Assembly (NCBI GenBank): GCA_039030075.1
Contig: JBCCEW010000029.1
Location: 1-64,000 of the forward strand
DNA: 64,000 bases
From: Myxococcota bacterium
GTDB taxonomy: Bacteria; Myxococcota_A; UBA9160; SMWR01
Direction: 5' to 3'
The translations under genes and the position numbers were made by a program. This document shows positions 35,033 to 43,624 of this stretch, in pieces. Within the stretch, counting starts at the first letter, position 1. Each line of letters opens with the position of its first letter. The notes under the pieces were generated by a model. The model saw nothing but the letters and a program-made list of their open reading frames with translations. It was not told the DNA's origin and ran no database searches.

Positions 35033-35704
35033 TCAGAGAATCATGCCACTCTCTATCGGTGATCCCACTTCGCTAGAAATCTGGAGGAGCCGCTGCCTGT
35101 CTACTCGATCGTGCCACGCAGCCTTGGCATCGAGTTGAGCGCCGACGCTCTGAAGGAAGAAGACGCCGTTACGGTGAAGCAAGCAAGAAAGCGGGTCCGT
35201 CTCCGAGTACGCTTCGAAGTAGGTCACGCCCCGGTCGCCATCCGTCACGAGTATCTCATGGCGTGCTGCCACAACTGCTGCGAAGGCCGAGCGAGACGAG
35301 TCGTCGCTGGTCTCGAGCACGATGTCCTCGAGCAAAACGCTCTCGCACGTTCTGCGAGAGGACGCCGACCACCGCAGTGTGATGAGCGCGCGATTCTTGA
35401 GGCAGCAAAGGTTCTCCCTTGTGTCACCGGTGCGATGCATCGGGTTCTCGAGGAACGTGCCATACACAAGGAATCGAGATAGCTGGTCAGCTTGGCTCGG
35501 CTCACGAATCTTGAGGGACGCCAGATAGGCAGATTGGTCCCGACGCTCCATGTCAAGCACTTGCACGAGGCGCGGGTATTCGTCCGCGTCGACGAGTAAA
35601 TGGGTTCCGTTGTATTGAAACGTCGCGAATCGCGTTACGGATTCCCCGCGCCGCGAAGCTGCGTGACGTAGCGGTGGTCTTCGGAAGGCGATCTTCTCGT
35701 TCAT
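35033..35704 (-). CDS. hypothetical protein in the AT-richer block
   Basis: A 223-residue reading frame with no recognised family. Composition is protein-like (for example FATFQYNGTHLLVDADEYPR and GVTYFEAYSETDPLSCLL), with mixed alpha-beta character, five cysteines, and no signal or membrane segment. Codon use resembles the neighbouring efflux genes. A later start at the GTG before TRFATF is possible. Function unknown; it may be an orphan gene carried with the block. Confidence 0.5.
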   Translation of the reverse strand: MNEKIAFRRPPLRHAASRRGESVTRFATFQYNGTHLLVDADEYPRLVQVLDMERRDQSAYLASLKIREPSQADQLSRFLVYGTFLENPMHRTGDTRENLCCLKNRALITLRWSASSRRTCESVLLEDIVLETSDDSSRSAFAAVVAARHEILVTDGDRGVTYFEAYSETDPLSCLLHRNGVFFLQSVGAQLDAKAAWHDRVDRQRLLQISSEVGSPIESGMIL

Positions 35705-36030
35705 GATGGACTGCTAATCTGCAGCCGCGACCGTTCCGCCATCGCGATACTCGTCGCCGAGAGCGGGAGCGCTCTGGCGCAGGTTGAAGAGCGGTTCCTC
35801 CTGGAGACGACGCTGTGGAGCGCGTGCAGGAACGGCGTGCGGGGTTCACCGAACGGGCTTCGAGACATCTTCGGGCACTCAACCATCTCTCTCACCTGCA
35901 GCGGATCATTGGCCAAGCCTAGAGGGCGAGCGTTTCCGAAATCTTCGTTCTCTGTGTAGAAGAACGAACTTCGTGTTGGTCGTCGGGCTGGCTGCGGCCC
36001 TCCGCGGGACGAGTATCCTCCGGAGATCAC
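35701..36030 (-). CDS. doubtful ORF upstream of hypothetical protein
   Basis: A 109-residue frame whose stop overlaps the ATG of the gene at 35704 by four bases, which is the only argument for it. The sequence is Arg/Ser/Pro-rich and does not look like a folded protein. It fills most of the gap between the hypothetical gene and the MipA-type gene (35705-36041), which otherwise shows nothing. It may be a remnant or chance. Confidence 0.2.
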   Translation of the reverse strand: MISGGYSSRGGPQPARRPTRSSFFYTENEDFGNARPLGLANDPLQVREMVECPKMSRSPFGEPRTPFLHALHSVVSRRNRSSTCARALPLSATSIAMAERSRLQISSPS

Positions 36031-36041
36031 GCGAGAGCCTC

Positions 36042-36881
36042 CTAGAACGAGTAACTCAAGAAGGCGCCACCCATCCCCTGATCCCGCGATCCGCGTCGCC
36101 TCACAAGCGGTGATTCGGCTGCATCGCCGAGCAGCTGGTCATAGCCGCCGAATGTCGTTAGTGAGATGTGCCTCGTAAGCGGAATAGAAATGGTCGCGTG
36201 GAAACCAGCCGAGCGAAGCCCGCCATCCGCTTCGAACCGTGCAAGTCCCGAGCGACTCGATGCTCTCGGGGATACCCCAAAGAACGAGTCCATGTACTTC
36301 GAATCCGCGAAAGTCACCTCAGGTCCTAGGCTATAGAAGCCCATCTTCCCGAGAACCGGAAAGGCGCTCTGGTACTTGATCGTTCCGCTGCCGACGAGGC
36401 CGTGGTGACCATTCGTGCCTTGCACGAGCTCGATCTTCCCGACGAACCCATCTACCGAGTACTCGACGAATCCTCCCAGTTCGATCGTGAAGTCGACGTT
36501 GTCAAGTCCATCGAGATCGTCGGTCCTGCCCCCAACGATCTGAAGCGGGTTGCTGCCGTCTTCATTCCGGCCGAAGTCGAACGTGGCAAGGGGCCCCGCA
36601 CGGAAGCCATGAGAGTTGATGAGGTTCGCCCCAAGACCTTCGAATGAGAGGAAGATGGTCTGTTTGTAGTTGACACTCAGGCTAGGAACGACGCTCATGA
36701 TGTAGCTGTCGTCACCCAGATAGGTGGGCGAGGCGATTGTGCCTACTGCGAGACTCACGTCCCAGTCGCCTCGCTCAGGAGGGGGGCCGTTGCCGGGTGC
36801 ATCGCTCTCTTGCGCTGTCGCAGCGCCGGCGATGAGGTTCCAGGTGGCAACGATGAGAAGGGACCTCTTCACGCGGCTCAA
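36042..36881 (-). CDS. MipA/OmpV family outer membrane protein
   Basis: A 279-residue protein with a signal peptide (about residues 4-25, LLIVATWNLIAGAATA) and a beta-barrel made of alternating strands. It includes WDVSLAVGTIASPTYLGDD near the start and ends in Tyr-Ser-Phe, the usual outer-membrane C-terminal signature. The MipA/OmpV family includes scaffolding and porin-like proteins. TTG at 36881 is chosen because GAGGAG lies six bases upstream; GTG at 36872 is the alternative. It is divergent from the two-component genes and has the same promoter repeat as the RND operon at 28032. Confidence 0.85.
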   Translation of the reverse strand: MSRVKRSLLIVATWNLIAGAATAQESDAPGNGPPPERGDWDVSLAVGTIASPTYLGDDSYIMSVVPSLSVNYKQTIFLSFEGLGANLINSHGFRAGPLATFDFGRNEDGSNPLQIVGGRTDDLDGLDNVDFTIELGGFVEYSVDGFVGKIELVQGTNGHHGLVGSGTIKYQSAFPVLGKMGFYSLGPEVTFADSKYMDSFFGVSPRASSRSGLARFEADGGLRSAGFHATISIPLTRHISLTTFGGYDQLLGDAAESPLVRRRGSRDQGMGGAFLSYSF

Positions 36882-36913
36882 TGGCTTCTCCTCACGGTTT
36901 GGAGCACGCGGGG

Positions 36914-36964
36914 ACCATCGGCATGGAGGCTTTCCGCAATCTGTTCGCTGTATGAAGAAGTGTG
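36914..36964 (-). promoter_or_regulatory. OmpR-type box plus second motif, MipA gene
   Basis: GTATGAAGAAGTGTG at 36950-36964 and accatcggc at 36914-36922, separated by 30 bases, repeat the arrangement at 29204-29254. It lies between the MipA-type gene and the divergent response regulator gene, so it may also mediate autoregulation of the two-component operon. Confidence 0.6.
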
Positions 36965-37073
36965 AATTCTCCCCGCGGATCCTTCCGAACGGTCGTGAAC
37001 TGGCCGATTCTATTGGCGTTCCAGCCGGAAGGTCCCACCGTCGGATCGACTGAGAAGCAATGGGAGACCGGAC

Positions 37074-37775
37074 GTGGCAGCCGGGGTTTCGCGTCGTCGT
37101 GTGTTGCTCGTCGAGGACAATGAGCAACTAGCTGGGATGGTCCGTGACTACTTGGGCCGGTCAGAGTTCGACGTCACAGTTGCAGGCACCGGCTCCGAGG
37201 GCCTAGCGCTGCAGGGCGCGCGCACGTTCGACGCGATCATTCTCGATATCATGCTGCCAGATATCAGTGGCCTAGAGGTGTGCAGGAGCCTCCGCCCCTC
37301 CGACGACACACCGATACTGATGCTCACGGCGAAGGGAGACCCGAATGATCGAATCGTGGGTCTGGAGCTTGGCGCGGACGACTACCTACCAAAACCTTTC
37401 GAGCCCCGAGAGCTCCTAGCGCGCTTGCGAGCGATCTTGCGTCGTGGCCGGGCGAGCGGTCCGGACGACACCCTGCGATTCGGTCGCCTCGAAGTTGACC
37501 GGGCCGCGATGAAGGTGAGCGTGGATGGAGCTCCATGCGATCTCACGTCCCATCAGTTCCGCCTGCTCGAAGCGCTGGCGTGTGCACCTGGGCGAGTCCT
37601 AAGCCGTGAGCAGCTCGTCGCTGCTGCTCAGGGGACAGAGATGGTGGGAATGGACCGTTCCGTCGACGTACACATCTCGAGAATCCGGGCTGAGATCGAG
37701 GATGACCCACGCCATCCGAAACGCGTCCTCACCATTCGTGGTGCCGGCTACGTGTTCGCGCGGTCCCAGGATTGA
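37074..37775 (+). CDS. OmpR/PhoB-type response regulator
   Basis: A 233-residue response regulator. The receiver domain (residues 1-125) has the acidic pair Glu-Asp early (VEDN), the phosphoacceptor Asp58 in ILDIMLPD, Thr in MLTAKG and Lys in LPKPFEP. The C-terminal winged helix has RSVDVHISRIRAEIEDD and TIRGAGYVF. Start is GTG with GGGAG about eight bases upstream. The kinase gene starts two bases after the stop. Shared repeats suggest it controls the MipA-type gene and the RND operon at 28032. Confidence 0.93.
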   Translation: MAAGVSRRRVLLVEDNEQLAGMVRDYLGRSEFDVTVAGTGSEGLALQGARTFDAIILDIMLPDISGLEVCRSLRPSDDTPILMLTAKGDPNDRIVGLELGADDYLPKPFEPRELLARLRAILRRGRASGPDDTLRFGRLEVDRAAMKVSVDGAPCDLTSHQFRLLEALACAPGRVLSREQLVAAAQGTEMVGMDRSVDVHISRIRAEIEDDPRHPKRVLTIRGAGYVFARSQD

Positions 37776-37777
37776 CG

Positions 37778-39058
37778 ATGGCTAGGCGCCATCTCTTCGC
37801 CCAGTTCTGCCTGATCTTCGTCGTCGCGCTCTTGTTCTACGCGATCATGACCACAGCGCTCTGGAACGTCATCGGGCACAACGAGTTCGAAGCTGATCTG
37901 TTGAACCGAACCAGCAGGCTGGCCCAGCGACTCCTTCCGGGCGCAGATGCGCCCCTCAAGGTCCACCAGGCAGTCGCCCGCGATCTCGGAGCCGCGTTGG
38001 AGGTGGAAATCACAGTGTTCCGGGCCGACGGTTCCATCCTCGCGAGTCCCGACGTACCGTCGGCGTTCCCCGACTCGGTGCCGGCTCCGGGGAGCTGGAC
38101 GCTGAATGACGGAGACACCAGATGGACGACTTCGCTCACAGACGGCCGTGTGGTCGTCGTTCGACTGGATCGGCAGGGTGCGCTCAGTGAGAGAGCCACT
38201 GTCGGACTCTTGCTTGTCACGCTTGCCCTGTTCATCGCTGGGATTTCGTATCCACTGATCCGGGGAGTAACACGGCGCCTGGAGCGCCTTGAGGTTCAAG
38301 TCCGACGAGTAGGCTCCGGCGACTTGAACGCTCGCGTGGACGTGGAGGGGGACGACGAGATCGCGGCTCTCGCCCGGAGCTTTAACCACGCTGCGGCGGA
38401 GATCGAGACTCTCGTGACATCCCAACGCCTGCTCCTTGCGAACACGTCCCACGAGCTTCGCACTCCGTTGACGCGCATTCGGTTGGGCGTGGAGTTCTTG
38501 AAGAGTGGTGAGGACCCCGAACGAAGGGCAGGCCTCGAGAAGGACATCCGCGAGTTGGATGAGCTGATCGACGAGCTTCTGACCATCTCGCGGCTAGACA
38601 CCGATCCACTGAGTGTGCCCCTGGAGAAGGTGGACCTGCTGGGTCTAGTGGCGGAAGAGGCCTCACGATACCCGTTCAGCAGTCTCGGGGGTGAGCCCGG
38701 GCTCGTTCTAGGAAACGTCGGCTTGTTGCAACGGCTTGTGCGGAATCTTCTCGAGAACGGGATCAAGCATGGCGAGCCGCCCATCGACATCTCCGTGTAC
38801 GCGACACATGAGCACGTAACGCTGAACGTGTGCGATCGCGGGGACGGGTTCAGCGAGTACGATCTCGATCGCGTTCTGGAGCCCTTCTATCGGGGCAAGG
38901 GCTCCAAGCAGAACGACGGATATGGCCTTGGTCTCTCCTTGGTGCGTCGAATTGTCGACATGCATGGCGGCCAGCTGACGATCGCAAACCGTGAGGACAC
39001 CCACGGCGCGACGATCGAGGCTCGGTTCCCGAGGGTCTTCGAGGACTCTCCGAGATAG
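37778..39058 (+). CDS. HAMP-containing sensor histidine kinase
   Basis: A 426-residue kinase. A first membrane helix lies at about residues 8-30, a periplasmic sensor of about 100 residues follows, and a second helix at about 140-160 leads into a HAMP domain (RRLERLEVQVRRVGSGDLNA). The HisKA box has the phosphorylated His in NTSHELRTPLTRIR, followed by a HATPase domain with an N-box (RNLLENGIKHG), DRGDGF and GYGLGLSLV. It pairs with the preceding regulator. ATG at 37778 is preferred to TTG at 37772. The sensed signal is unknown; envelope or toxicant stress fits the linked efflux genes. Confidence 0.93.
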   Translation: MARRHLFAQFCLIFVVALLFYAIMTTALWNVIGHNEFEADLLNRTSRLAQRLLPGADAPLKVHQAVARDLGAALEVEITVFRADGSILASPDVPSAFPDSVPAPGSWTLNDGDTRWTTSLTDGRVVVVRLDRQGALSERATVGLLLVTLALFIAGISYPLIRGVTRRLERLEVQVRRVGSGDLNARVDVEGDDEIAALARSFNHAAAEIETLVTSQRLLLANTSHELRTPLTRIRLGVEFLKSGEDPERRAGLEKDIRELDELIDELLTISRLDTDPLSVPLEKVDLLGLVAEEASRYPFSSLGGEPGLVLGNVGLLQRLVRNLLENGIKHGEPPIDISVYATHEHVTLNVCDRGDGFSEYDLDRVLEPFYRGKGSKQNDGYGLGLSLVRRIVDMHGGQLTIANREDTHGATIEARFPRVFEDSPR

Positions 39059-39145
39059 CATCAATGAGTCTATGGGCTCAAACCGCAGACCCAGGCGCAC
39101 CCCGATGCGTCGGTTGCCCTCCGGCCCAAAAGCGTGACCTAGCGT

Positions 39146-39694
39146 CTACGACTCCCGCCCGGTCCGCGGGTACGGCGGCGGGCCCACGAAGGGTCGCGGG
39201 AACGGCCCGGTGTGCCACTGCTTCGAGGTGACGCGCCGGATGATCTTCCAGTCGTCGCCGGCGCGGATCAGATCGTCCTGGTAGCGCAGGCCGAGCACGA
39301 GGTGCTGGAGCGGACTGTCGGGCGCTTCCATGTGATACCCGACCACCCAGCTCTCGACGAATCCCTCGTCTCCGTCGATCTCGACGTACTGGTTCCCGAC
39401 GAAGTGCATCGTGGCATCCCAGGCGTGCAGCGCCTCTTCCAGACCGTTCAGATAGCCGTCGAGATCACCCTGCTCGGCGGTGCCGACGCAGACGCAGTCC
39501 GGGTGGAACACGCTGCGCACGAGATCGAAGTCGATGGAATCGACGCCGTAGGCGTAGCGTCGGTAGAGGTTCTTGATGACCTCGCGATCCCGCAGCCAAC
39601 GGACCGTCGCTTCGTGGTCGCCGATCGGAGGAGGCGCGCCCTCCCGAAACTTCATGATGCGACGCTTCTCGTTGCGGATGTCCGCTTCGGTCAT
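39146..39694 (-). CDS. NTF2/SnoaL-like protein
   Basis: A 182-residue protein with a cone-shaped NTF2-like fold. A helix holds RDREVIKNLYRRYAYGVDS, then come FDLVRSVFHPDCV, a core strand with MHFVGNQYVEIDG, and DDWKIIRRVTSKQW at the end. Members of the SnoaL-like group act as cyclases, dehydratases or isomerases in catabolism and polyketide routes. Its ATG overlaps the monooxygenase stop by four bases, so it works with or after that enzyme. Catalytic residues cannot be assigned. Confidence 0.85.
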   Translation of the reverse strand: MTEADIRNEKRRIMKFREGAPPPIGDHEATVRWLRDREVIKNLYRRYAYGVDSIDFDLVRSVFHPDCVCVGTAEQGDLDGYLNGLEEALHAWDATMHFVGNQYVEIDGDEGFVESWVVGYHMEAPDSPLQHLVLGLRYQDDLIRAGDDWKIIRRVTSKQWHTGPFPRPFVGPPPYPRTGRES

Positions 39695-41592
39695 CGTTCC
39701 CTCCTGGTGGACGCCCCGAACGCGAGCTCGTCGCGCTTCGGCTCCTTCATCATCGCGTAGAGCTCCGCGGTCTCGTAGGGCGTGTTCACGAGCAGCCGCC
39801 CGTGGGCGTCGACGTAGTAGTTCCGATCGACCGAACGCTTGTCCTTGACGAAGGCCAGCTCCGACGAGACCGCATCCGTCTCTTCGTTGTAGGTCTGGTA
39901 GGCGTCCTCGGTCACCGACACCTGCGCATGCCCCTCTTCGAACATCGTGTCCAGGCACTGGGCCACATAGGCGGCCCAGATCTGGAACCACGAGAGGAGC
40001 GAGATGCCACCCGAAACCGGTTGGGAGTTCGGGCCGTAGAGCATGAAGAAGTTCGGGAAGTGCGGGACCATCATGCCGAGGTACGCGCGCGGGCTCTCAG
40101 GAGCCCAGTAGTCGCGCAGACGCACTCCGCCCTCGCCGTGGTACTCGGCCGGCCACAGGAACTGATCGACTTCGAAGCCCGTCGCCGAGACGACGAGATC
40201 GAACTCGTGCTGCTTCCCGTCGGCGGTCTCGATCCCGCGCTTCGTGAAACGCTCGATCCCCGACGTGACGAGCTCGACGTTGTCGCGGGTCAGGGCCTGG
40301 TACCAGCCGTTGTCGACGACGGGGCGGCGCACCATCGGCGCATAGTCGGGGACGAGCTGCTCGAAGAGATCGGGCCGATCTCCGATCTGCTGCTGGATGT
40401 AGTCGACCATGAACTCGCGGAGCTGCTCGCTCTTCTCCGTGATGTACCCGCCCTTCGCCTCCCACTGCTCGTCCGGAATGAGGAAGTCCTCGTGCCAGGT
40501 CATCAAGCCGATGATCGAGGTGTAGCGACACCAGTTCCAGTAGCCCGGGACGTGGTCGAGGAGCCAGCGCACCTCGGGCTCGATCGGGCGGCCGTAGTTC
40601 GGCCGCGGCGCGATCCACTGCGGCGTGCGCTGGAAGACGTGGACCTGTGCGGCCTCGTTGGCGACCCGCGCGAGCAACTGCACCCCGGACGATCCGTTCC
40701 CGATCACCGCGACGCGCTTGCCGCGCACGTCGATGTCGTTCGTCCAGCGCGTCGGGTGGACGAGCCCGCCTTCGTAGGCGTCGATCCCTTCGATGTCGAG
40801 CCGCTTCGGCTTCGAGAAGAGCCCGGCGGCACTCACCACCACGTTCGCGCGACGCTCGACACGCTCGCCGTCGTTGCCGCGAAACACCAGCTGCCAGCTC
40901 GAGGTGGCCTCGTCGAAGCGCGCGTCCTCGAGGTCGTGACCGAGCCGCATGTGGGGACGCACCCCGTGCTTCTCGGCGATGTGCTCGAGATAGCCCCGCA
41001 CCTGCTCGCCCCGGGCGAAGTACTCGCGCCACCGATAGGGCTCGTCGAAGCTGAACTCGTAGTGAAGGCTGAGCGTGTCGACGCGGATGTCGGGGTACTT
41101 GTGGATGCTCCAGGTCCCGCCGATCTCGTCACGGCGATCGTAGAGCACGTAGGGAATGCCGAGACGACCGAGCTGCACCGCCATCGCGATCCCGGCCGGG
41201 CCGGCGCCGATGATCGCGACCTCGAAGCCCTCGGGCACGGGTGCGGCACCGTCGGGGCGCTCGTGCAGAAAGGGAAAGGGCGTGAAGGCGAGGAACTTCT
41301 TCCGCACTTCGAAGTGCGCGTCGCGGGTGGGAACGCCGAGCACGAGGTCCATCAGCTCGCGCACCTCGTCGTCGGAGGGAACGCGGCGCTCGAACCCCGA
41401 GGCGTGGGCCTCGAGCAGCTCGACGGCGCGCTCGGCGAGTCGCGCGGTACCGGCCTCGTCGAGCCCCGCCACCGGACCGAAGCTCGCGAGCTCCGGGTCT
41501 CGGGTCGCCTGGTAGAGCGCCGCGCGGAGCGCAGCCAGGTCGCAGGCCGCGACGGCGCGACGGAGAAAGGCAGCGTCGACGGTCTCGCTCAT
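39691..41592 (-). CDS. flavin monooxygenase, Baeyer-Villiger-like
   Basis: A 633-residue FAD- and NADPH-dependent monooxygenase. After an N-terminal extension of about 130 residues comes the FAD-binding IIGAGPAG, then a variant Baeyer-Villiger fingerprint (YEGGLVHPTRW, with Tyr for the usual Phe) and a second Rossmann motif VIGNGSSG. An ATG-type motif (VVSATGF) near the C-terminal part is also present. Extended N-termini occur in 4-hydroxyacetophonone-type monooxygenases. It is divergent from an IclR regulator and overlaps the NTF2-like gene. GAGGAG precedes the ATG. It probably turns a ketone into an ester. Confidence 0.92.
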   Translation of the reverse strand: MSETVDAAFLRRAVAACDLAALRAALYQATRDPELASFGPVAGLDEAGTARLAERAVELLEAHASGFERRVPSDDEVRELMDLVLGVPTRDAHFEVRKKFLAFTPFPFLHERPDGAAPVPEGFEVAIIGAGPAGIAMAVQLGRLGIPYVLYDRRDEIGGTWSIHKYPDIRVDTLSLHYEFSFDEPYRWREYFARGEQVRGYLEHIAEKHGVRPHMRLGHDLEDARFDEATSSWQLVFRGNDGERVERRANVVVSAAGLFSKPKRLDIEGIDAYEGGLVHPTRWTNDIDVRGKRVAVIGNGSSGVQLLARVANEAAQVHVFQRTPQWIAPRPNYGRPIEPEVRWLLDHVPGYWNWCRYTSIIGLMTWHEDFLIPDEQWEAKGGYITEKSEQLREFMVDYIQQQIGDRPDLFEQLVPDYAPMVRRPVVDNGWYQALTRDNVELVTSGIERFTKRGIETADGKQHEFDLVVSATGFEVDQFLWPAEYHGEGGVRLRDYWAPESPRAYLGMMVPHFPNFFMLYGPNSQPVSGGISLLSWFQIWAAYVAQCLDTMFEEGHAQVSVTEDAYQTYNEETDAVSSELAFVKDKRSVDRNYYVDAHGRLLVNTPYETAELYAMMKEPKRDELAFGASTRRER

Positions 41593-41670
41593 CAGCTCGC
41601 TCCTCGTGGCCGTGAAGCGGCCCCAGACTGCGAGAGTGCGGGTTCGGCGGTCGCTGCGTCTATTGCAATG

Positions 41671-41700
41671 GCGATAATCTCGTCGCATCCGTAATATCGC
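41671..41700. promoter_or_regulatory. candidate IclR operator
   Basis: Inverted arms GCGATAAT (41671-41678) and AATATCGC (41693-41700) match at seven of eight positions across a 14-base spacer. They lie in the 114-base region between the divergent monooxygenase and IclR genes, directly upstream of the IclR start. IclR proteins often bind such paired arms. Confidence 0.4.
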
Positions 41701-41706
41701 TGGATC

Positions 41707-42570
41707 GTGTCCAGACGCGCCCTCTCTGCGACCCGGGCCGCGGATCTCCTGAACTTCCTCGCGGCCCACCCCGACGAAGCGCTCACCTATTCCGAGCTCT
41801 CGAGCCGGCTCGGCATCAACCAGGCCTCCACCCACAATCTGCTGATGGCTCTCACCGAGTGCGGCTATCTCAGCCGCGACCCGAAGAACCGCACCTTCTC
41901 GCTGGGCGCGGCGCTGGTCGCGATCGGGGATGCCGCCCTCCGCGGAAACCCGATCGTCGACGAGGCTCGCGTCGGCATGGCGAAGCTCGCGAAGGAACTC
42001 GGGATGGGAGCGGTCGCCCTGGTGCGGGCCGGTGGCGATGCCCTGTGCATCTCGCGCGCCGGGCCGCGGCGCGCGCGGGTCGACCCACCGGAGGTCGGGC
42101 AGCGCATTCCCATCATCGCCCCGCTGGTCTCGGTCTTCGTGGCCTGGGCACGCCACGAGGCCGTCGACCAGTGGCTGCTGCGCGGCAGCACGTCGGCCCG
42201 CGACCAGCGCCGAGCGCGCGAGATCCTCGAACGCGTGCGTCAGCGCGGCTACAGCGTCGCCCTCGAGGTGCCGGGCCGGCGCCGGCTGGGCGCACTGATC
42301 GCGGACCTCGCCGAGGATCCGCACTCGGCAGAGCTGCGCCATCGGCTCCAGGCCACGATCGGAGAACTGGGCCGTGCGTCCTACCAGCTGCGCGAGGTCT
42401 CGGGTCAGAAGCAGAGCATCAGCACGATCACCGCGCCCGTCTTCGATCGCCACGGCGAGGTGAGTGTCGCCGTCTCGCTGCAGGTATTCGAGCAGGCCAT
42501 GGACCCGCGCGAAGTCGCGAACATCGGCGACCGCCTGCTCGCGCTCACCCGGTCGGTGTCGCGCAGCTAG
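41707..42570 (+). CDS. IclR family transcriptional regulator
   Basis: A 287-residue IclR protein: a winged helix at about residues 5-65 (LTYSELSSRLGINQASTHNL) and a C-terminal GAF-like effector domain (GKISTITAPVFDRHG-like end, here SISTITAPVFDRHGEVSVAV). GTG at 41707 is the start. It is divergent from the monooxygenase operon and probably controls it in response to an aromatic or ketone intermediate. Confidence 0.92.
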   Translation: MSRRALSATRAADLLNFLAAHPDEALTYSELSSRLGINQASTHNLLMALTECGYLSRDPKNRTFSLGAALVAIGDAALRGNPIVDEARVGMAKLAKELGMGAVALVRAGGDALCISRAGPRRARVDPPEVGQRIPIIAPLVSVFVAWARHEAVDQWLLRGSTSARDQRRAREILERVRQRGYSVALEVPGRRRLGALIADLAEDPHSAELRHRLQATIGELGRASYQLREVSGQKQSISTITAPVFDRHGEVSVAVSLQVFEQAMDPREVANIGDRLLALTRSVSRS

Positions 42571-42589
42571 CCCTGCGTGGGGTTCGCGC

Positions 42590-43624
42590 TCACGCTTCGC
42601 GGCAGAACTGGGCCAGGCTTGCGGCCGTCTCCCGACTGATGTCCGGACACGCCATCTGGAAGATCTCGGTGCCGTGGATCGTTCCCATCACCTGGCGACA
42701 GCGGGCGGGGACCCCGGCGCGCAGCAGCATCCGGTAGAACTCGATGCCTTCGTCGCACAGCGGGTCGCATTCGTTCACGCTGATCACCGTTGGCGGGAAC
42801 CCCTGCACGTCCTTCTCGGTGGCGAAGGAAGGCCAGGCGAGGGGGTTGCTCTTCTCGAGTTCCTCGATTCCGTAGGCCATCGCGGCGCGATTGCTGTGCA
42901 GGTCCAGCAACAGCCCGTTGTTCTCCACCGACGAGGGAAAGCGATCCTGGGGCCAGCGCCCGGCGATGTAGGGACAGAGCGCGTAGAGACCGCGCACCAG
43001 GCCGATGTCCCCGTCGCGCAGGAGCTGCATTCCGGTGGCGAGGGTGAGGTTGCCGCCTCCGCTCTCGCCCGCGACGATCAGCCGGCTCGGATCGATGCCG
43101 AGGTGGGCGGCGTGCTCCGCCACCCAACGCACACCCGAAACGCAATCGTCGAGGCCCGCCGGAAACGGCGCGACCTCGGGCGCCGAAGACGCGATCATGC
43201 AGTTGCGGAAGTCGACCATGGCGACGGCCACGCCCTGCGCGGCGATCGTTCGCCCCCAGGCGCGGTAGATGCCGTCGAAGCAGGACATCGTCTGCATGCC
43301 ACCGCCGTGGAGATACACGACCCCGGGCTGGGGCTCTGGGACGTCGGGACGGATCAGTTGCACCTGGATCGTGTTGCCGTCGGGTGCGGAGGTGAACGCG
43401 TGGGTCTCGGTGACGAGACCCTTCGAAGGCGCGATCTCCTCCGAATCCAGTTGGTCCATCGAGACCTTGATCGCCTCGGCCGCGGCGCGCGCCTCGGGGC
43501 TGTTCGCTTCCGCGATCAGCTCCTCCCGGCTCTTGGCGTCTGCACGCGCGATCGTCGGGAAAGACCCCATCGCGGCCTTGATCCGGGGATCGATTCGGGG
43601 GTCGGCTTCGATCTTCGAGGCCAT
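42590..43624 (-). CDS. alpha/beta hydrolase, hormone-sensitive lipase family
   Basis: A 344-residue esterase of the HSL/bacterial family IV group. It has an oxyanion motif LHGGGM, a nucleophile elbow GESGGG, an Asp near NECDPLCDEG and a His in GTIHGTEIF. The N-terminal cap is long (about 100 residues). Its ATG shares one base with the stop of the alcohol dehydrogenase, so both come from one transcript. An esterase next to Baeyer-Villiger enzymes fits hydrolysis of the ester they make. Confidence 0.92.
   Translation of the reverse strand: MASKIEADPRIDPRIKAAMGSFPTIARADAKSREELIAEANSPEARAAAEAIKVSMDQLDSEEIAPSKGLVTETHAFTSAPDGNTIQVQLIRPDVPEPQPGVVYLHGGGMQTMSCFDGIYRAWGRTIAAQGVAVAMVDFRNCMIASSAPEVAPFPAGLDDCVSGVRWVAEHAAHLGIDPSRLIVAGESGGGNLTLATGMQLLRDGDIGLVRGLYALCPYIAGRWPQDRFPSSVENNGLLLDLHSNRAAMAYGIEELEKSNPLAWPSFATEKDVQGFPPTVISVNECDPLCDEGIEFYRMLLRAGVPARCRQVMGTIHGTEIFQMACPDISRETAASLAQFCREA

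Noticed and set aside
34672-36041. Search for an insertion sequence or attachment site at the odd region inside the efflux block
   Set aside because: No transposase frame, terminal inverted repeats, target duplication or tRNA could be seen.
39802-41694. Long plus-strand open frame opposite the monooxygenase (630 codons)
   Set aside because: It lies antisense to a clear FAD monooxygenase; the frame is open only because of high GC, and the product is Arg/Val/Ala-rich without domains.
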